NCBI GenBank assembly: GCA_013791935.1
Contig: VMSV01000231.1
Coordinates: forward strand, 1-36,650
Reading direction: 5' to 3'
Source: Desulfobacteraceae bacterium
Lineage (GTDB): Bacteria; Desulfobacterota; Desulfobacteria; Desulfobacterales; UBA5616
Length of the DNA: 36,650 nucleotides
Positions 1 through 7,635 of the stretch are shown one piece after another. Under the pieces are notes generated by a model. It was given only the letters and a program-made list of their open reading frames with translations, did no database searches and was not told where the DNA came from. The position numbers and the translations under genes are program-made. How positions within the stretch are numbered: position 1 is the first letter of the stretch; each line of letters opens with the position of its first letter.

Positions 1-776
1 CTTCTAATAATCTCAGTAATGCTTTCCAATAGCCCTGTCTTGATAAACCTGAATTCGGTGGTTTCTTTATACTTATAGATGGACTTTTCGTTTGCTATTG
101 CCGTGATCTCTGGTAACCGGCTTTTCGTTTCATTTCTTTGTTCTTCTATTCGATTTTCGACTTTACAGGTATGGAGTGATAGTTTAGGGCAGAAATATCG
201 CGTCAGGTCCCATTCCGGGAGTCGATCTAAATGCCCAAGAAATTCCCGTTTATTCATATCAAAGGTTTCGTTGCGCATGGATCCGATGAATAAAATATCT
301 TCCATGATCTCACCTGTCCCGCTAATACCGAGATATGGACCACCAGAGGTTTTCCAGAGAATCTGATGATTCGCGGTTTTGATGATTTCATATTTTTGAA
401 GCCTGTAAGCGGTTTCTGAGGATTCGGTGACCATAGCCTTTGGACGCCGTTGATCCTTGCTCCCTTGATAATTCCACAACGACATTTCTTCTCTGCTAAC
501 CATTTTCCCGCCATCGCTATGAAAAACATCCAATCCTTTGCAATAATAAATTGTTTTCATCCAGGCAGGGTAATGATCCAGTTCATCAAGAAACTCACCT
601 TTCAGGAATCCATGCTGAGTCCTGTTTTCCCCGGGTCCTATGAACAGGATCGTTCCTTTTTTAAAGCACCTTCCTTCCTGAATTGTACCAAACCCAAAAT
701 GAGTCTCCCATCTAATTTCCCCCGTGTCGGATTCAATTATCTTGTATTGCCCGATTCTGGATATGAAGGTTTTCAT
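1..776 (-). CDS. Partial protein of unknown function with a duplicated ~75-aa domain
   Basis: I do not recognise this family. The frame opens with ATG at 776, preceded by a GAGG-type ribosome binding site, and stays open for 258 codons to the left edge of the window, so the C-terminus is missing. The protein contains an internal duplication. A segment near residues 8-90 (YKIIESDTGEIRW ... GTILFIG ... FLDELDHYPAW) matches a segment near residues 127-205 (YEIIKTANHQILW ... DILFIG ... FLGHLDRLPEW). No signal peptide or membrane segment is visible, so it is probably cytoplasmic. Spacing to the next gene upstream, the diheme cytochrome, is about 115 bases on the same strand. The long open frame, the ribosome binding site and the repeat make coding likely; the function is unknown. 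Confidence 0.7.
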   Translation of the reverse strand, partial: MKTFISRIGQYKIIESDTGEIRWETHFGFGTIQEGRCFKKGTILFIGPGENRTQHGFLKGEFLDELDHYPAWMKTIYYCKGLDVFHSDGGKMVSREEMSLWNYQGSKDQRRPKAMVTESSETAYRLQKYEIIKTANHQILWKTSGGPYLGISGTGEIMEDILFIGSMRNETFDMNKREFLGHLDRLPEWDLTRYFCPKLSLHTCKVENRIEEQRNETKSRLPEITAIANEKSIYKYKETTEFRFIKTGLLESITEIIR

Positions 777-891
777 TTTTCTGCCTCACCCCATAGGTCT
801 TAATCGTGCGGATCCATGAGCGATTGATCAGGATCAGGCACAGGTTGGCAATGATCTCAAAGTCGAGCGTTATTGAAATTTCCTTCTAAAC

Positions 892-1476
892 CTAATTGGG
901 GATTTTTACAGTATCATCGTCATAATCTCCTCGTTCCGCCCCAATGTGGCAGGCAGCACAGTTGGATAATGACCCGATGGATTTTCGTTTCAATACTTCC
1001 GGTTTGATTTCTTTATGTTTATTCCGGATATAAGAGATTTCCGTAATCTGCAAAGGGGTCTGATTGCCGATACTTTTCTTGATCTTTCGGGATGTTTCAG
1101 CTGAAGAACTTTCAGCGGCGTTGGTTCTCAGATATTCTGAAATGACTGTTTTTGATTCCGGATCAAGCTCCACTGCTTCACCAAAATGGTCGGAAAGACC
1201 GCCAAGAAGTTTTTTCCACGACCCGGACGGCAACAATCCAGGTTGGTAAGCAAAATGGCAGGCCCCGCAATTTTCCACGTATGTTGGATTATTCACTATG
1301 CCCAAATTGCCGTGGTCGCTGCCGTGGTCGTTTTCTTCAGAGTTTTTTCTCTGTCTGCTTTGATGTTCTCCCCTGTCTTCGTTATCATCTTCATCCGCCA
1401 TAGCAGAGGAAAAATGTCCGTTTGCCAATAATAAAAATGCCAATACAAAAATGATCCGTTTAAACGGGCTATTCAT
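892..1476 (-). CDS. Periplasmic diheme cytochrome c (DHC family)
   Basis: This is an exported electron carrier with two covalently bound c-type hemes. Residues 1-28 form a signal peptide (basic start, hydrophobic VLAFLLLANG core, cleavage near SSAMA). An acidic, charged linker follows. The first heme site is CGACH at residues 70-74, followed by the DHC-family hallmark FAYQPGLLP ... SWKKLLGGLSDHFGEA, whose His98 is a likely axial ligand. The second heme site is CAACH at 173-177. The length of 194 aa fits the DHC family. It sits alone between two minus-strand genes and probably serves a periplasmic respiratory chain; the partner is not visible here. Confidence 0.9.
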   Translation of the reverse strand: MNSPFKRIIFVLAFLLLANGHFSSAMADEDDNEDRGEHQSRQRKNSEENDHGSDHGNLGIVNNPTYVENCGACHFAYQPGLLPSGSWKKLLGGLSDHFGEAVELDPESKTVISEYLRTNAAESSSAETSRKIKKSIGNQTPLQITEISYIRNKHKEIKPEVLKRKSIGSLSNCAACHIGAERGDYDDDTVKIPN

Positions 1477-1544
1477 ATGTCGTCCCTTTCAAAGATTGGG
1501 TTTAAAGAGATGGGAAAATCAATTTTTGATTGAGGAATGGTGAA

Positions 1545-1934
1545 TCAACAGAGCCATGAACTTTTCTGCAGGTAGATTGGAGGATAAGGAATGGTTGTGT
1601 TGATAAAGTCACACTGATTGTGATTGAAGGAAGGAAATGCATCAGAATATATCTGGAGAATAGCAGGGGTTAATGCCGCGTAGAGGATTTTCGCCTTCAC
1701 CGATGCGGGGCCACTGATAGTGGATATTTTAGTTTTGCCCTTTTCCAGATCACAGCTTTTGCACATGGAGCCTGTGCACTTTAAATGAAACAGGGTAAAT
1801 CCCTTTAACCGAGTTTTTGCCCCATGCTCGCAGGTCTGCCCGCAGAAACAGACATTCGATAGTGAGTTGTTGGCGAAAATACCGAATGCCAGAAGCAAGG
1901 AAAACAATATGCAATTTGTTTTGTTTTTGATCAT
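1545..1934 (-). CDS. Small exported Cys-containing protein of unknown function
   Basis: I do not recognise a family. I chose the ATG at 1934 rather than an upstream in-frame start at 2000, because it places a clean export signal at the N-terminus (MIKNKTN then ILFSLLLAFGIFA). The mature part of about 105 aa has seven cysteines, arranged CFCGQTC, CTGSMCKSC, one in the middle (QCDF) and the C-terminal residue. The pattern suggests metal binding or disulfides in the periplasm. It lies just upstream of, and on the same strand as, the diheme cytochrome, with about 70 bases between them, so co-transcription is possible. The function is unknown. Confidence 0.5.
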   Translation of the reverse strand: MIKNKTNCILFSLLLAFGIFANNSLSNVCFCGQTCEHGAKTRLKGFTLFHLKCTGSMCKSCDLEKGKTKISTISGPASVKAKILYAALTPAILQIYSDAFPSFNHNQCDFINTTIPYPPIYLQKSSWLC

Positions 1935-2000
1935 CAGGCGATTTCCAAAAAGACGGAGATGAGGTCTTTGATTTTTTACAAATCCATCATGAATTGTCAA

Positions 2001-2252
2001 TTACAACCCTGGCATCTGTCAAAACACCTCTCTTTGCATAGAAATTTGATTTTGAGTATAACTCACCAAAATTGGATTTGTCAAAACATGTCTTGAACTG
2101 CTGCTATTTGGAATAAAGTTCAATCAGAGGTAAATCTATATCTTGTGGTCGGGAAGAAATGCCCAAAGGTTGTGATTACATACCAAAATCTAAACACTCC
2201 GGTTTTAAAGAGCATGGTTGTTTTGTCCCCACTTAATATAAATTTCAGTCCT
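2001..2252. other. Intergenic spacer; probable left flank of the island
   Basis: No supported gene. The stretch lies between chromosome-like genes on the left and element-like genes on the right, so a left attachment site would be expected near here. I found no copy of the tRNA-Phe sequence present at 22492-22540. A short TTTGTCCCCACTT string at about 2223 also occurs at the start of the integrase gene near 22353, but it is too short to call a boundary. Confidence 0.3.
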
Positions 2253-3101
2253 TTATTCTTTTGGGTACGGCTTTCGAGGCCTTTTCTCAACTTTTGCCCC
2301 TGGCGTCTCCTTTTTAACCTTTGCCTCATACAAATCGCTTGCCCGTTTTCTTGCCCTCGCCAATTCAATTTTATGCTTTTCTATTGCTTCAGGGTCACCG
2401 GTTTCAATTTTTCTATTTTTCTCAGCCCGTTTTATTTTTTGGCCATGCCGTGCGGCGCATTTGTTTCTGCAAAACAGCTTTGATTTTTTTGTCAAATTCA
2501 CAAACCAATCTTTGCATTCGGCGCACTCTTTAAAAGCCATTATCGGAATTCCATTTATAAGATTTAAAAAACTAAGAAGGAAATATTCCACTTCAACACT
2601 CGGGTCTTGATACGCTGTTATGGTTGCACCCTTTAGGGATTCGGGAATAAATTTATATGCGATTGCCTTTTCATTTTCCATTTTTTTCTCGTATCTGAGT
2701 CCCTCAACCTGGAGCCTATAGTTTATCCCTATTTCTACGCCATTTAAATTTGGATAGAAATCGACCTCCTCTGTCCTTGTCCAATCCCTATCAGTTTGAT
2801 CAACCACATTGCTGATACGCCCCATCAAATACTCAAAAAAGAACAATATTCTTTTTTGAAACGTAATCAGTCTGTCCGGTGAAATCATGCCTTTTAAATG
2901 CGTCATCAACTCAGGTGAGACTGGCTCGTTGCCTTGAGACTCTCCAAGTCGTTGATGGTGAATATGTTTCTGTATAACGCCAGCCATTTCCGCCCTCTCC
3001 ATATCCGATAGCTCGCTAATATTTTTAACTTTTATGAAATCAAGGAACCATTGGGTTTCATGCTGCTTTAATCGAATATTTATTTGTGGAGTATTGGTCA
3101 T
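2253..3101 (-). CDS. CGNR-like zinc-finger protein
   Basis: This is a 282-aa protein with a C-terminal four-cysteine zinc finger: Cys193 and Cys196 (CAEC), then Cys211 and Cys215 (CRNKC) followed by AARHG. This matches the spacing of CGNR-type fingers. The rest of the C-terminus (about 220-282) is strongly basic, consistent with nucleic-acid binding. The N-terminal 190 residues resemble nothing I can name. The ATG at 3101 has a good ribosome binding site (GAGAGG). It is transcribed divergently from the Xre-headed operon across a 180-bp AT-rich region, an arrangement typical of element control genes. A regulatory role is inferred. Confidence 0.6.
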   Translation of the reverse strand: MTNTPQINIRLKQHETQWFLDFIKVKNISELSDMERAEMAGVIQKHIHHQRLGESQGNEPVSPELMTHLKGMISPDRLITFQKRILFFFEYLMGRISNVVDQTDRDWTRTEEVDFYPNLNGVEIGINYRLQVEGLRYEKKMENEKAIAYKFIPESLKGATITAYQDPSVEVEYFLLSFLNLINGIPIMAFKECAECKDWFVNLTKKSKLFCRNKCAARHGQKIKRAEKNRKIETGDPEAIEKHKIELARARKRASDLYEAKVKKETPGAKVEKRPRKPYPKE

Positions 3102-3281
3102 TTTTTCCTCTCATGTTTCTGCGTTAACGATTTATATTTGTATTGTTTATCCATTGTGAATGTAGATATAATTAAAAAAATCAATTATTTAATGCTTTTT
3201 AAACGATCCTCAGTATGCTATTTATTGATCCAATAATAATTTATTATCATTAACACAGAAAAAGAGCAAGGAGGGATCAAG
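3102..3281. promoter_or_regulatory. Divergent control region with imperfect dyad
   Basis: This AT-rich 180-bp region separates the zinc-finger gene (minus) from the Xre repressor gene (plus). An imperfect inverted repeat at 3232-3251 (AATAATAATT/TATTATCATT, 8 of 10 positions symmetric) sits about 30-50 bases before the repressor start and is a plausible operator. A near-perfect Shine-Dalgarno sequence, AAGGAGG, lies at about 3269-3275. The promoter elements themselves were not resolved. Confidence 0.4.
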
Positions 3282-3479
3282 ATGATTTTGAAAATTGCAC
3301 GCCACGTAAAAAACAAAAACCAATATGATTTGAGCAGGGAAACCTGTATCCCGCAATCAAAAATCTCTCTTTTTGAAAACGGGTATCTATCACCAAATGA
3401 CCAAGAAAAAACAGCGATCGCCAAGGCCCTGAGCGTTGGGGTAGACGAAATTGATTGGTGCCGGAGTGGAAAACAATGA
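3282..3479 (+). CDS. Small Xre-family repressor
   Basis: This 65-aa protein is essentially a single helix-turn-helix domain of the Xre/Cro type (YDLSRETCIPQSKISLFENGYLSPNDQEKTAIAKAL). It is preceded by a strong AAGGAGG ribosome binding site. Its stop codon overlaps the start of the next gene (ATGA at 3476-3479), so translation is probably coupled. At the head of an operon with primase-like genes it is the likely lysogeny-type repressor of the integrated element and may bind the dyad just upstream. That role is inferred from position and family. Confidence 0.8.
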   Translation: MILKIARHVKNKNQYDLSRETCIPQSKISLFENGYLSPNDQEKTAIAKALSVGVDEIDWCRSGKQ

Positions 3480-3736
3480 AAAATCAATCGCCAAAAACTT
3501 CCCATGTGAAAGTGGACTTATCATTCCTGGCTGAGAAATGGCCATCTGCCATCGTATCTCGCGATCAGGTCGGCAATTTCACCGGAGGAATGATCTCCAC
3601 AAAGAGGATGGCAAACCTCGACAGTCTGGGTGAAGGTCCTAAGGAAGGTGTTCTCCGGTGCGGGAATCGAAAAATTGCCTACGTCGTCAATCCCTTCCTA
3701 CGTTGGCTGGAAACACGAATGTCATTGGTGAGGTAA
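3476..3736 (+). CDS. Small hypothetical, possibly DNA-binding
   Basis: This 86-aa protein starts at the ATG at 3476, which overlaps the stop of the repressor gene by four bases. The middle (AIVSRDQVGNFTGGMISTKRMANLDSLGEGP) followed by RCGNRKIAYVVNPFLRWLE reads like the small winged or AlpA-like helix-turn-helix proteins often found beside element repressors. That match is impressionistic. The next gene starts one base after its stop, so it is part of the same operon. Confidence 0.6.
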   Translation: MKNQSPKTSHVKVDLSFLAEKWPSAIVSRDQVGNFTGGMISTKRMANLDSLGEGPKEGVLRCGNRKIAYVVNPFLRWLETRMSLVR

Positions 3737-3737
3737 G

Positions 3738-4274
3738 ATGGCCGAGGCAATTTCAACAATCAAAAAAACGATCGATATTTTTGCAGTTGTTTCCGAAGTG
3801 GTTCAGCTTCGGAATACCGGTAAAAATTTCACCGGTCTTTGTCCGTTTCACCAGGAAAAAACACCTTCCTTTTTCGTATTCCCGGAAAAACAACGGTTCC
3901 ATTGTTTTGGGTGCGGCGAAGGCGGGGATGTTTTTGACTTCATTCAAAAACTGCACGGCTTTTCCTTCCGGGAAGCCTTGACTCACCTGGGCATTGAGCG
4001 TGGAGGAGTTACACCTCAAATCAAGAAAGAGATCCTCATCAGGAAGCACCGGCAGCAGTTGGTAAAACAATTCCGGGCCTGGGAAAACAAGGCTGCCGAT
4101 CAAATGGCAATGCTTGTTCGATGCACCAGGTACGTCATGAGTAAGGCCACAGCGGATCATGTTGAACGGTATTCCGAGCTTTGGCACATCCTGCCGGTAT
4201 GGGAGCATTTTCACGAAATCCTTTGCACGGGCAATGATGAAGAGAAGTATCACCTCTTTAAGAAGGGCCTTTAA
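3738..4274 (+). CDS. CHC2 zinc-finger primase-like protein lacking Toprim
   Basis: The N-terminal 90 residues are a DnaG-type CHC2 zinc-binding domain: LCPFHQEKTPSFFV gives Cys35 and His38, and FHCFGCGEGGDVFDFI gives Cys56 and Cys59. In primases this domain recognises the priming site on single-stranded DNA. At 178 aa there is no room for the Toprim catalytic core, so primer synthesis must come from a partner or the protein is regulatory. The C-terminal half is helical and unassigned. It is immediately followed, two bases later, by a DUF3987 ATPase, a pairing common in satellites and integrative elements. Confidence 0.85.
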   Translation: MAEAISTIKKTIDIFAVVSEVVQLRNTGKNFTGLCPFHQEKTPSFFVFPEKQRFHCFGCGEGGDVFDFIQKLHGFSFREALTHLGIERGGVTPQIKKEILIRKHRQQLVKQFRAWENKAADQMAMLVRCTRYVMSKATADHVERYSELWHILPVWEHFHEILCTGNDEEKYHLFKKGL

Positions 4275-4276
4275 AA

Positions 4277-5821
4277 ATGGAAAGCTTTAACTTGGCTGAT
4301 ACCTTGGAAGAAGATTATCGGGAATCCATTGAAAAGGACAACGAATCCTGGGCAGAACCTCAGCCACTTCAATCTCATACGGCGGCGGCGCCATATCCAA
4401 TTGAGGCATTGCCTGAACGAATCAGACAAGCAGTGGAAGAAGTCCAAGATTTCGTCAAGGCACCCATGGCACTTGTGGCTTCAACGGCGCTTGCGTCACT
4501 GTCAACGGCTGGACAAGCGCATATTGACATCGAAAGGGCAAAAAAACTGAGTGGACCTACAAGCCTTTTTTTACTTTCCATTGCTGAATCAGGAGAACGG
4601 AAATCAACCTGCGATTCTTTTTTTTCGGCACCGATCAGGGAATACGAAAAAGAACAGGCCGAACGTGTCAAACCCCTGATAAAAAAATTTAATGCAGAGA
4701 AATCCATCTGGGACATTAAAAGATCAGCTTTGCTGGAATCTATAAAAAAAACCGTGAAAAACGGTGGGTCGACCGTGGACATTGAGGAAGATTTACTAAA
4801 CTTAGAACAGGACGAACCCAGAGCGCCACTGTATCCCAAATTATTGCTTTTGGACGAAACTCCGGAATCATTGGGATCTAAACTTGCAACTCGTTATCCC
4901 GTAGCAGGTATTCTTTCCAGCGAAGCTGGTTTGATATTGGGGTCTCATGGAATGAACAAGGAAACAGTCATGCGGAATTTAACACTGTTAAACACCCTAT
5001 GGGATGGCGTAGTTTTTGAAGCCGGACGCAAGGTAGCCGAAAGCATCCGGGTTGAGGGCGCACGATTGACACTGGGCCTTCAAGCTCAAGAAAGTGTTTT
5101 GCGGGTTTTTTTCGACCGGGCGGAAGGGTTAGCACGAGGGTCAGGGTTTCTTGCTCGGTTTCTGATTTCATGGCCGGAATCAACAATGGGAACAAGATTT
5201 TTTACAGAAGCCCCTGATAATTGGCCTGCCTTGACAATTTTCAACAATCGAATTTCAGATCTTTTGAACATGCCCTTGCCGATTGATGAGGAGGATCAAA
5301 TTCTTTGCCCGCCAATCATTTGCTTGTCCAATGATGCAAAAGCGGCATGGACCCGATTTCACGACACCATTGAAAGTGGATTACCCTTCGAGCTGGGTGA
5401 TGTCAAAGATGTTGCCAGTAAATCGGCGGACAATTCCGCCAGGCTTGCCGGACTGTTCCATGTGTTTCTGCATGGGCCTCAAGGCGTTGTTTCCCTTGAA
5501 AATTATGAAAGTGCTGCGCAGATCATAAGTTGGCACCTGAACGAATCATTAAGGTTTTTCGCCGAGATTGGTTTGTCCGTTGAAGATATCAATACAACGC
5601 GCCTTGATGCCTTTCTCCTGGACTATTGCCGGAAGAACAACACCGATAAGGTTCCGACATCTCAGCCCTTACAATACGGTCCTGTTGGATTAAGAAAAAA
5701 AAGCGCCCTTGAAAAAGCGGTTGGCAAACTGGAAGGACTGGAGCGCACCAAAATGATAAAAGATGGAAAACGAAAAATTATTGCCGTTAATCCAGCTTTG
5801 TTGGAGGAGGTGTCGAAATGA
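4277..5821 (+). CDS. DUF3987 (YfjI-like) replication ATPase
   Basis: This 514-aa protein has the layout of DUF3987 proteins: a PIEALPERIRQAVEEVQ entry, a degenerate P-loop AESGERKS at 103-110 inside SLFLLSIAESGERKST, and a Walker B-like LLLLDET segment further on. DUF3987 proteins are found next to CHC2 or primase genes in prophages, satellites and integrated elements and are thought to act as replicative helicase or loader ATPases; that role is inferred. A coiled, charged segment lies around residues 120-175. Its TGA overlaps the ATG of the next gene (ATGA at 5818-5821). Confidence 0.8.
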   Translation: MESFNLADTLEEDYRESIEKDNESWAEPQPLQSHTAAAPYPIEALPERIRQAVEEVQDFVKAPMALVASTALASLSTAGQAHIDIERAKKLSGPTSLFLLSIAESGERKSTCDSFFSAPIREYEKEQAERVKPLIKKFNAEKSIWDIKRSALLESIKKTVKNGGSTVDIEEDLLNLEQDEPRAPLYPKLLLLDETPESLGSKLATRYPVAGILSSEAGLILGSHGMNKETVMRNLTLLNTLWDGVVFEAGRKVAESIRVEGARLTLGLQAQESVLRVFFDRAEGLARGSGFLARFLISWPESTMGTRFFTEAPDNWPALTIFNNRISDLLNMPLPIDEEDQILCPPIICLSNDAKAAWTRFHDTIESGLPFELGDVKDVASKSADNSARLAGLFHVFLHGPQGVVSLENYESAAQIISWHLNESLRFFAEIGLSVEDINTTRLDAFLLDYCRKNNTDKVPTSQPLQYGPVGLRKKSALEKAVGKLEGLERTKMIKDGKRKIIAVNPALLEEVSK

Positions 5822-6153
5822 TTCTTCAGGACTTAATGACCAAAGGTTTTCTAACACAGGGCCTTCAAGAGGGTTCTAAAATTAGCAAGATTAGCAACTT
5901 TAGCATGGTTCCTATTTCTACCACTAGTTTAAAAGATACTTCTTCTTCTTTAAAGGATAAAAATATTGCCCCTGCTAAAGTTGCTAAAGTTGACCTGCCG
6001 GCCAAATGCCCTTTGACGACCTCCGGGCTATGCCCTACCGGGTGCCGGTTTGAAAGTCGGTTCTTCCGGCGGATGATAAATGAAGGGGTTTTGACGATGG
6101 GCGGGCCATGCCCGGTAAGGAATGTCTGTTTGTTGGAAAAGAAAGGAATATAA
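5818..6153 (+). CDS. Hypothetical with Cys-rich C-terminus
   Basis: This 111-aa protein of unknown family is translationally coupled to the DUF3987 gene by a four-base overlap. The N-terminal half is Ser/Thr/Lys-rich and looks disordered. The C-terminal half has cysteines at 64, 72, 76, 98 and 104 (KCPLTTSGLCPTGC ... GGPCPVRNVC), a probable zinc-binding unit. A 15-bp inverted repeat lies inside the coding sequence at 5891-5905 and 5973-5987. Its position suggests an accessory replication role. Confidence 0.6.
   Translation: MILQDLMTKGFLTQGLQEGSKISKISNFSMVPISTTSLKDTSSSLKDKNIAPAKVAKVDLPAKCPLTTSGLCPTGCRFESRFFRRMINEGVLTMGGPCPVRNVCLLEKKGI
5891..5987. repeat. 15-bp perfect inverted repeat inside a gene
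   Basis: TTAGCAACTTTAGCA at 5891-5905 is the exact reverse complement of TGCTAAAGTTGCTAA at 5973-5987, separated by 67 bases. Each arm is itself built of overlapping TTAGCAA/TTTAGCA units. The repeat could fold in the mRNA or be a protein-binding pair. It lies in the low-complexity part of the 5818 gene. Confidence 0.7.
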
Positions 6154-6154
6154 A

Positions 6155-6430
6155 ATGAAACAACCAGTCTTCACGATGAATGAATTTCTCGAAGTAGCGA
6201 ACAAACAAAACGAAGAATTAAAACAGCAATGCTATTTATCGGATGGTGTAATTGTCTTGAATGTTGGCGCTGAATATTTTGTTGAACTCAAGAGGACCAA
6301 CACCAAGGCGAAGATTTTAAACTGGGTCCACCACTTATCGGGTAAAAGCTGGATGACCAAGGAGCTTTTGCGGCGGTTCATAGAATTGTCATGTCAGGCA
6401 AACCGCCTGAAGCCATGGGGAGAGATATGA
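6155..6430 (+). CDS. Small hypothetical
   Basis: This protein of about 91 aa begins MKQPVFTMNEF. I chose the ATG at 6155, one base after the stop of the previous gene, over an upstream start at 6122 that would overlap it. No family is recognised. The C-terminal half (NWVHHLSGKSWMTKELLRRFIELS) is likely helical. Its TGA overlaps the start of a 24-aa reading frame (ATGA at 6427), continuing the chain of coupled genes. Confidence 0.6.
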   Translation: MKQPVFTMNEFLEVANKQNEELKQQCYLSDGVIVLNVGAEYFVELKRTNTKAKILNWVHHLSGKSWMTKELLRRFIELSCQANRLKPWGEI

Positions 6431-6501
6431 CGGACCAGGGGGTAAAACTTAAGAAAATCGCGATAAATGGAAACCGCCACCTTAATGTGAGGACAAAATG
6501 A
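6427..6501 (+). CDS. Putative 24-aa coupling peptide
   Basis: The frame MTDQGVKLKKIAINGNRHLN... encodes 24 residues. It overlaps the stop of the gene before it and the start of the gene after it, both by ATGA. It fills the only gap in this part of the operon exactly, so it may be a leader that passes ribosomes on to the 6498 gene, or a genuine small basic protein. No homologue is recognised. Confidence 0.35.
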   Translation: MTDQGVKLKKIAINGNRHLNVRTK

Positions 6502-6746
6502 CTTTACAAGAATTAGGACAGCTTCACTCAAAAAAAATGCCTCCGGCAAAGCGCGAATTAAATGGATTGAGGCTGGGCCACTTTTGCAAGTTGAAAGAGG
6601 AGAGTGGTTCATATTTCTGGGTGGTGCTTATCGTCAGGGCCTGGGAAGAACGATGCTTTCAGTGCCGAGTGGAAGCCTGGGTTCCTGGAATGCGGCGAGT
6701 CGATCCGGTTTTTTTTGAGAAAAAAAACGTCTTTGAAATTCTTTAA
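6498..6746 (+). CDS. Small hypothetical
   Basis: This 82-aa protein of unknown family reads MTLQELGQLHSKKMPPAKREL then a beta-rich core (FWVVLIVRAWEERCFQCRVEAWVPG). It is in the same operon as the primase genes. Nothing in the sequence points to a specific function. Confidence 0.55.
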   Translation: MTLQELGQLHSKKMPPAKRELNGLRLGHFCKLKEESGSYFWVVLIVRAWEERCFQCRVEAWVPGMRRVDPVFFEKKNVFEIL

Positions 6747-6761
6747 CAAAAGGAGCTTAAA

Positions 6762-7238
6762 ATGGCAAACCGAGAAGCGTGCGAATTGTTTATCGAGCAA
6801 GAGATTAAATCGAGCCTGGCAGAGGGGAAAAAACCCTATTCCATTGGTAAAGAGTTGGCGGCCTGGGTTGAGAAGATGTTCGAGGTGAATATCAAGCCTG
6901 ATACTCTTAAAAAAAGGGCTCAACGGATTGAGAAAAACATAGGGACAAATGTCCCGAAACAATCAAAGCCCACTGAAATCATTGAAAATCCAACCCCAGA
7001 AATCATTAAAAATCGGCTTCCTCAAGGCGGCGGTGTAAGAAAAGGCGCCGGGAGGCCCCCCGTTATTCCTCCCGTCAACCCCCCTATCGAAGAAGTGTAT
7101 GTGAGAACAAGCACACAGGCAATGCAGTTTGTATCAATCGCCATTTCGCAAATGGAGAGAATAAGGCGTGAAGACCCTAAGCGGATCGAGGGCCTAAATA
7201 AAGTCAAATCATGGATAGAGGATCAATTAAAATTTTAA
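6762..7238 (+). CDS. Hypothetical, possible DNA-binding protein
   Basis: This 158-aa protein has a helical N-terminal domain (residues 1-60, including KELAAWVEKMFEVNIKPDTLKKRAQRI, which has helix-turn-helix character). A Pro/Lys-rich linker follows with the motif GGGVRKGAGRPP, typical of linkers next to DNA-binding domains in phage and element proteins. The C-terminal helix is QAMQFVSIAISQMERI. A good AAGGAGC ribosome binding site precedes the ATG. The family is not identified. Confidence 0.6.
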   Translation: MANREACELFIEQEIKSSLAEGKKPYSIGKELAAWVEKMFEVNIKPDTLKKRAQRIEKNIGTNVPKQSKPTEIIENPTPEIIKNRLPQGGGVRKGAGRPPVIPPVNPPIEEVYVRTSTQAMQFVSIAISQMERIRREDPKRIEGLNKVKSWIEDQLKF

Positions 7239-7249
7239 CAGGGGATTAA

Positions 7250-7381
7250 ATGCCAACAAAATTCAAGACTGAATTGAAAGCATGGGTAGGGAATAGTAGG
7301 GAAATTTCCTTTAATAAATTTTGCGATCTGGCCCACACCGAGAGGGTAAGAAGCAGAATAAAACAGAGAATCATAAAATAA
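7250..7381 (+). CDS. Putative 43-aa basic protein
   Basis: A short frame begins MPTKFKTELKAWVGNSREI with an AGGGG ribosome binding site seven bases upstream. It is rich in Arg and Lys toward its end. A stretch within it (7276-7306) is repeated with few changes at 8079-8109 and reads in the same frame as KAWVGISREI there, which supports a real peptide motif. Its function is unknown. Confidence 0.45.
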   Translation: MPTKFKTELKAWVGNSREISFNKFCDLAHTERVRSRIKQRIIK

Positions 7382-7406
7382 ACAGTTTTAGAAACGGGGG
7401 ATAGTT

Positions 7407-7613
7407 ATGGCATTTGATAAACGCATTTCAAAGATTGAGGCCATTCTTGAAAATTATAAACCGGCTGGAGAGAGCATTAAAATCATTTTCGCGGATGATC
7501 CTGGTTTTGCGGAAAAACTTGAAAAGGACGATACAACCGATCTTCAGAATGGACTAGAACCGGACTGTATAACCATCCATTTTCATCGGCCTCGCCCTCA
7601 AGAAAACGCTTAA
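7407..7613 (+). CDS. Small acidic hypothetical
   Basis: This 68-aa protein begins MAFDKRISKIEAILENYKPA and continues with an acidic segment (FADDPGFAEKLEKDDTTD). No family is recognised. A purine-rich GGGGG ribosome binding site sits upstream, and the gene keeps the strand and tight spacing of the preceding element genes. Confidence 0.55.
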   Translation: MAFDKRISKIEAILENYKPAGESIKIIFADDPGFAEKLEKDDTTDLQNGLEPDCITIHFHRPRPQENA

Positions 7614-7635
7614 CAATGGAGGGGAATGGAAGAAA

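Noticed and set aside
720-740. CCCCGTGTCGG match to the tRNA-Phe fragment as a possible left attachment site
   Set aside because: Only 11 bases match, it lies inside an open coding frame, and the adjoining T-arm sequence is absent.
3738-4274. Full DnaG primase
   Set aside because: The zinc finger is clear but the protein ends before a Toprim domain, and no Toprim motif is seen in the neighbouring gene.
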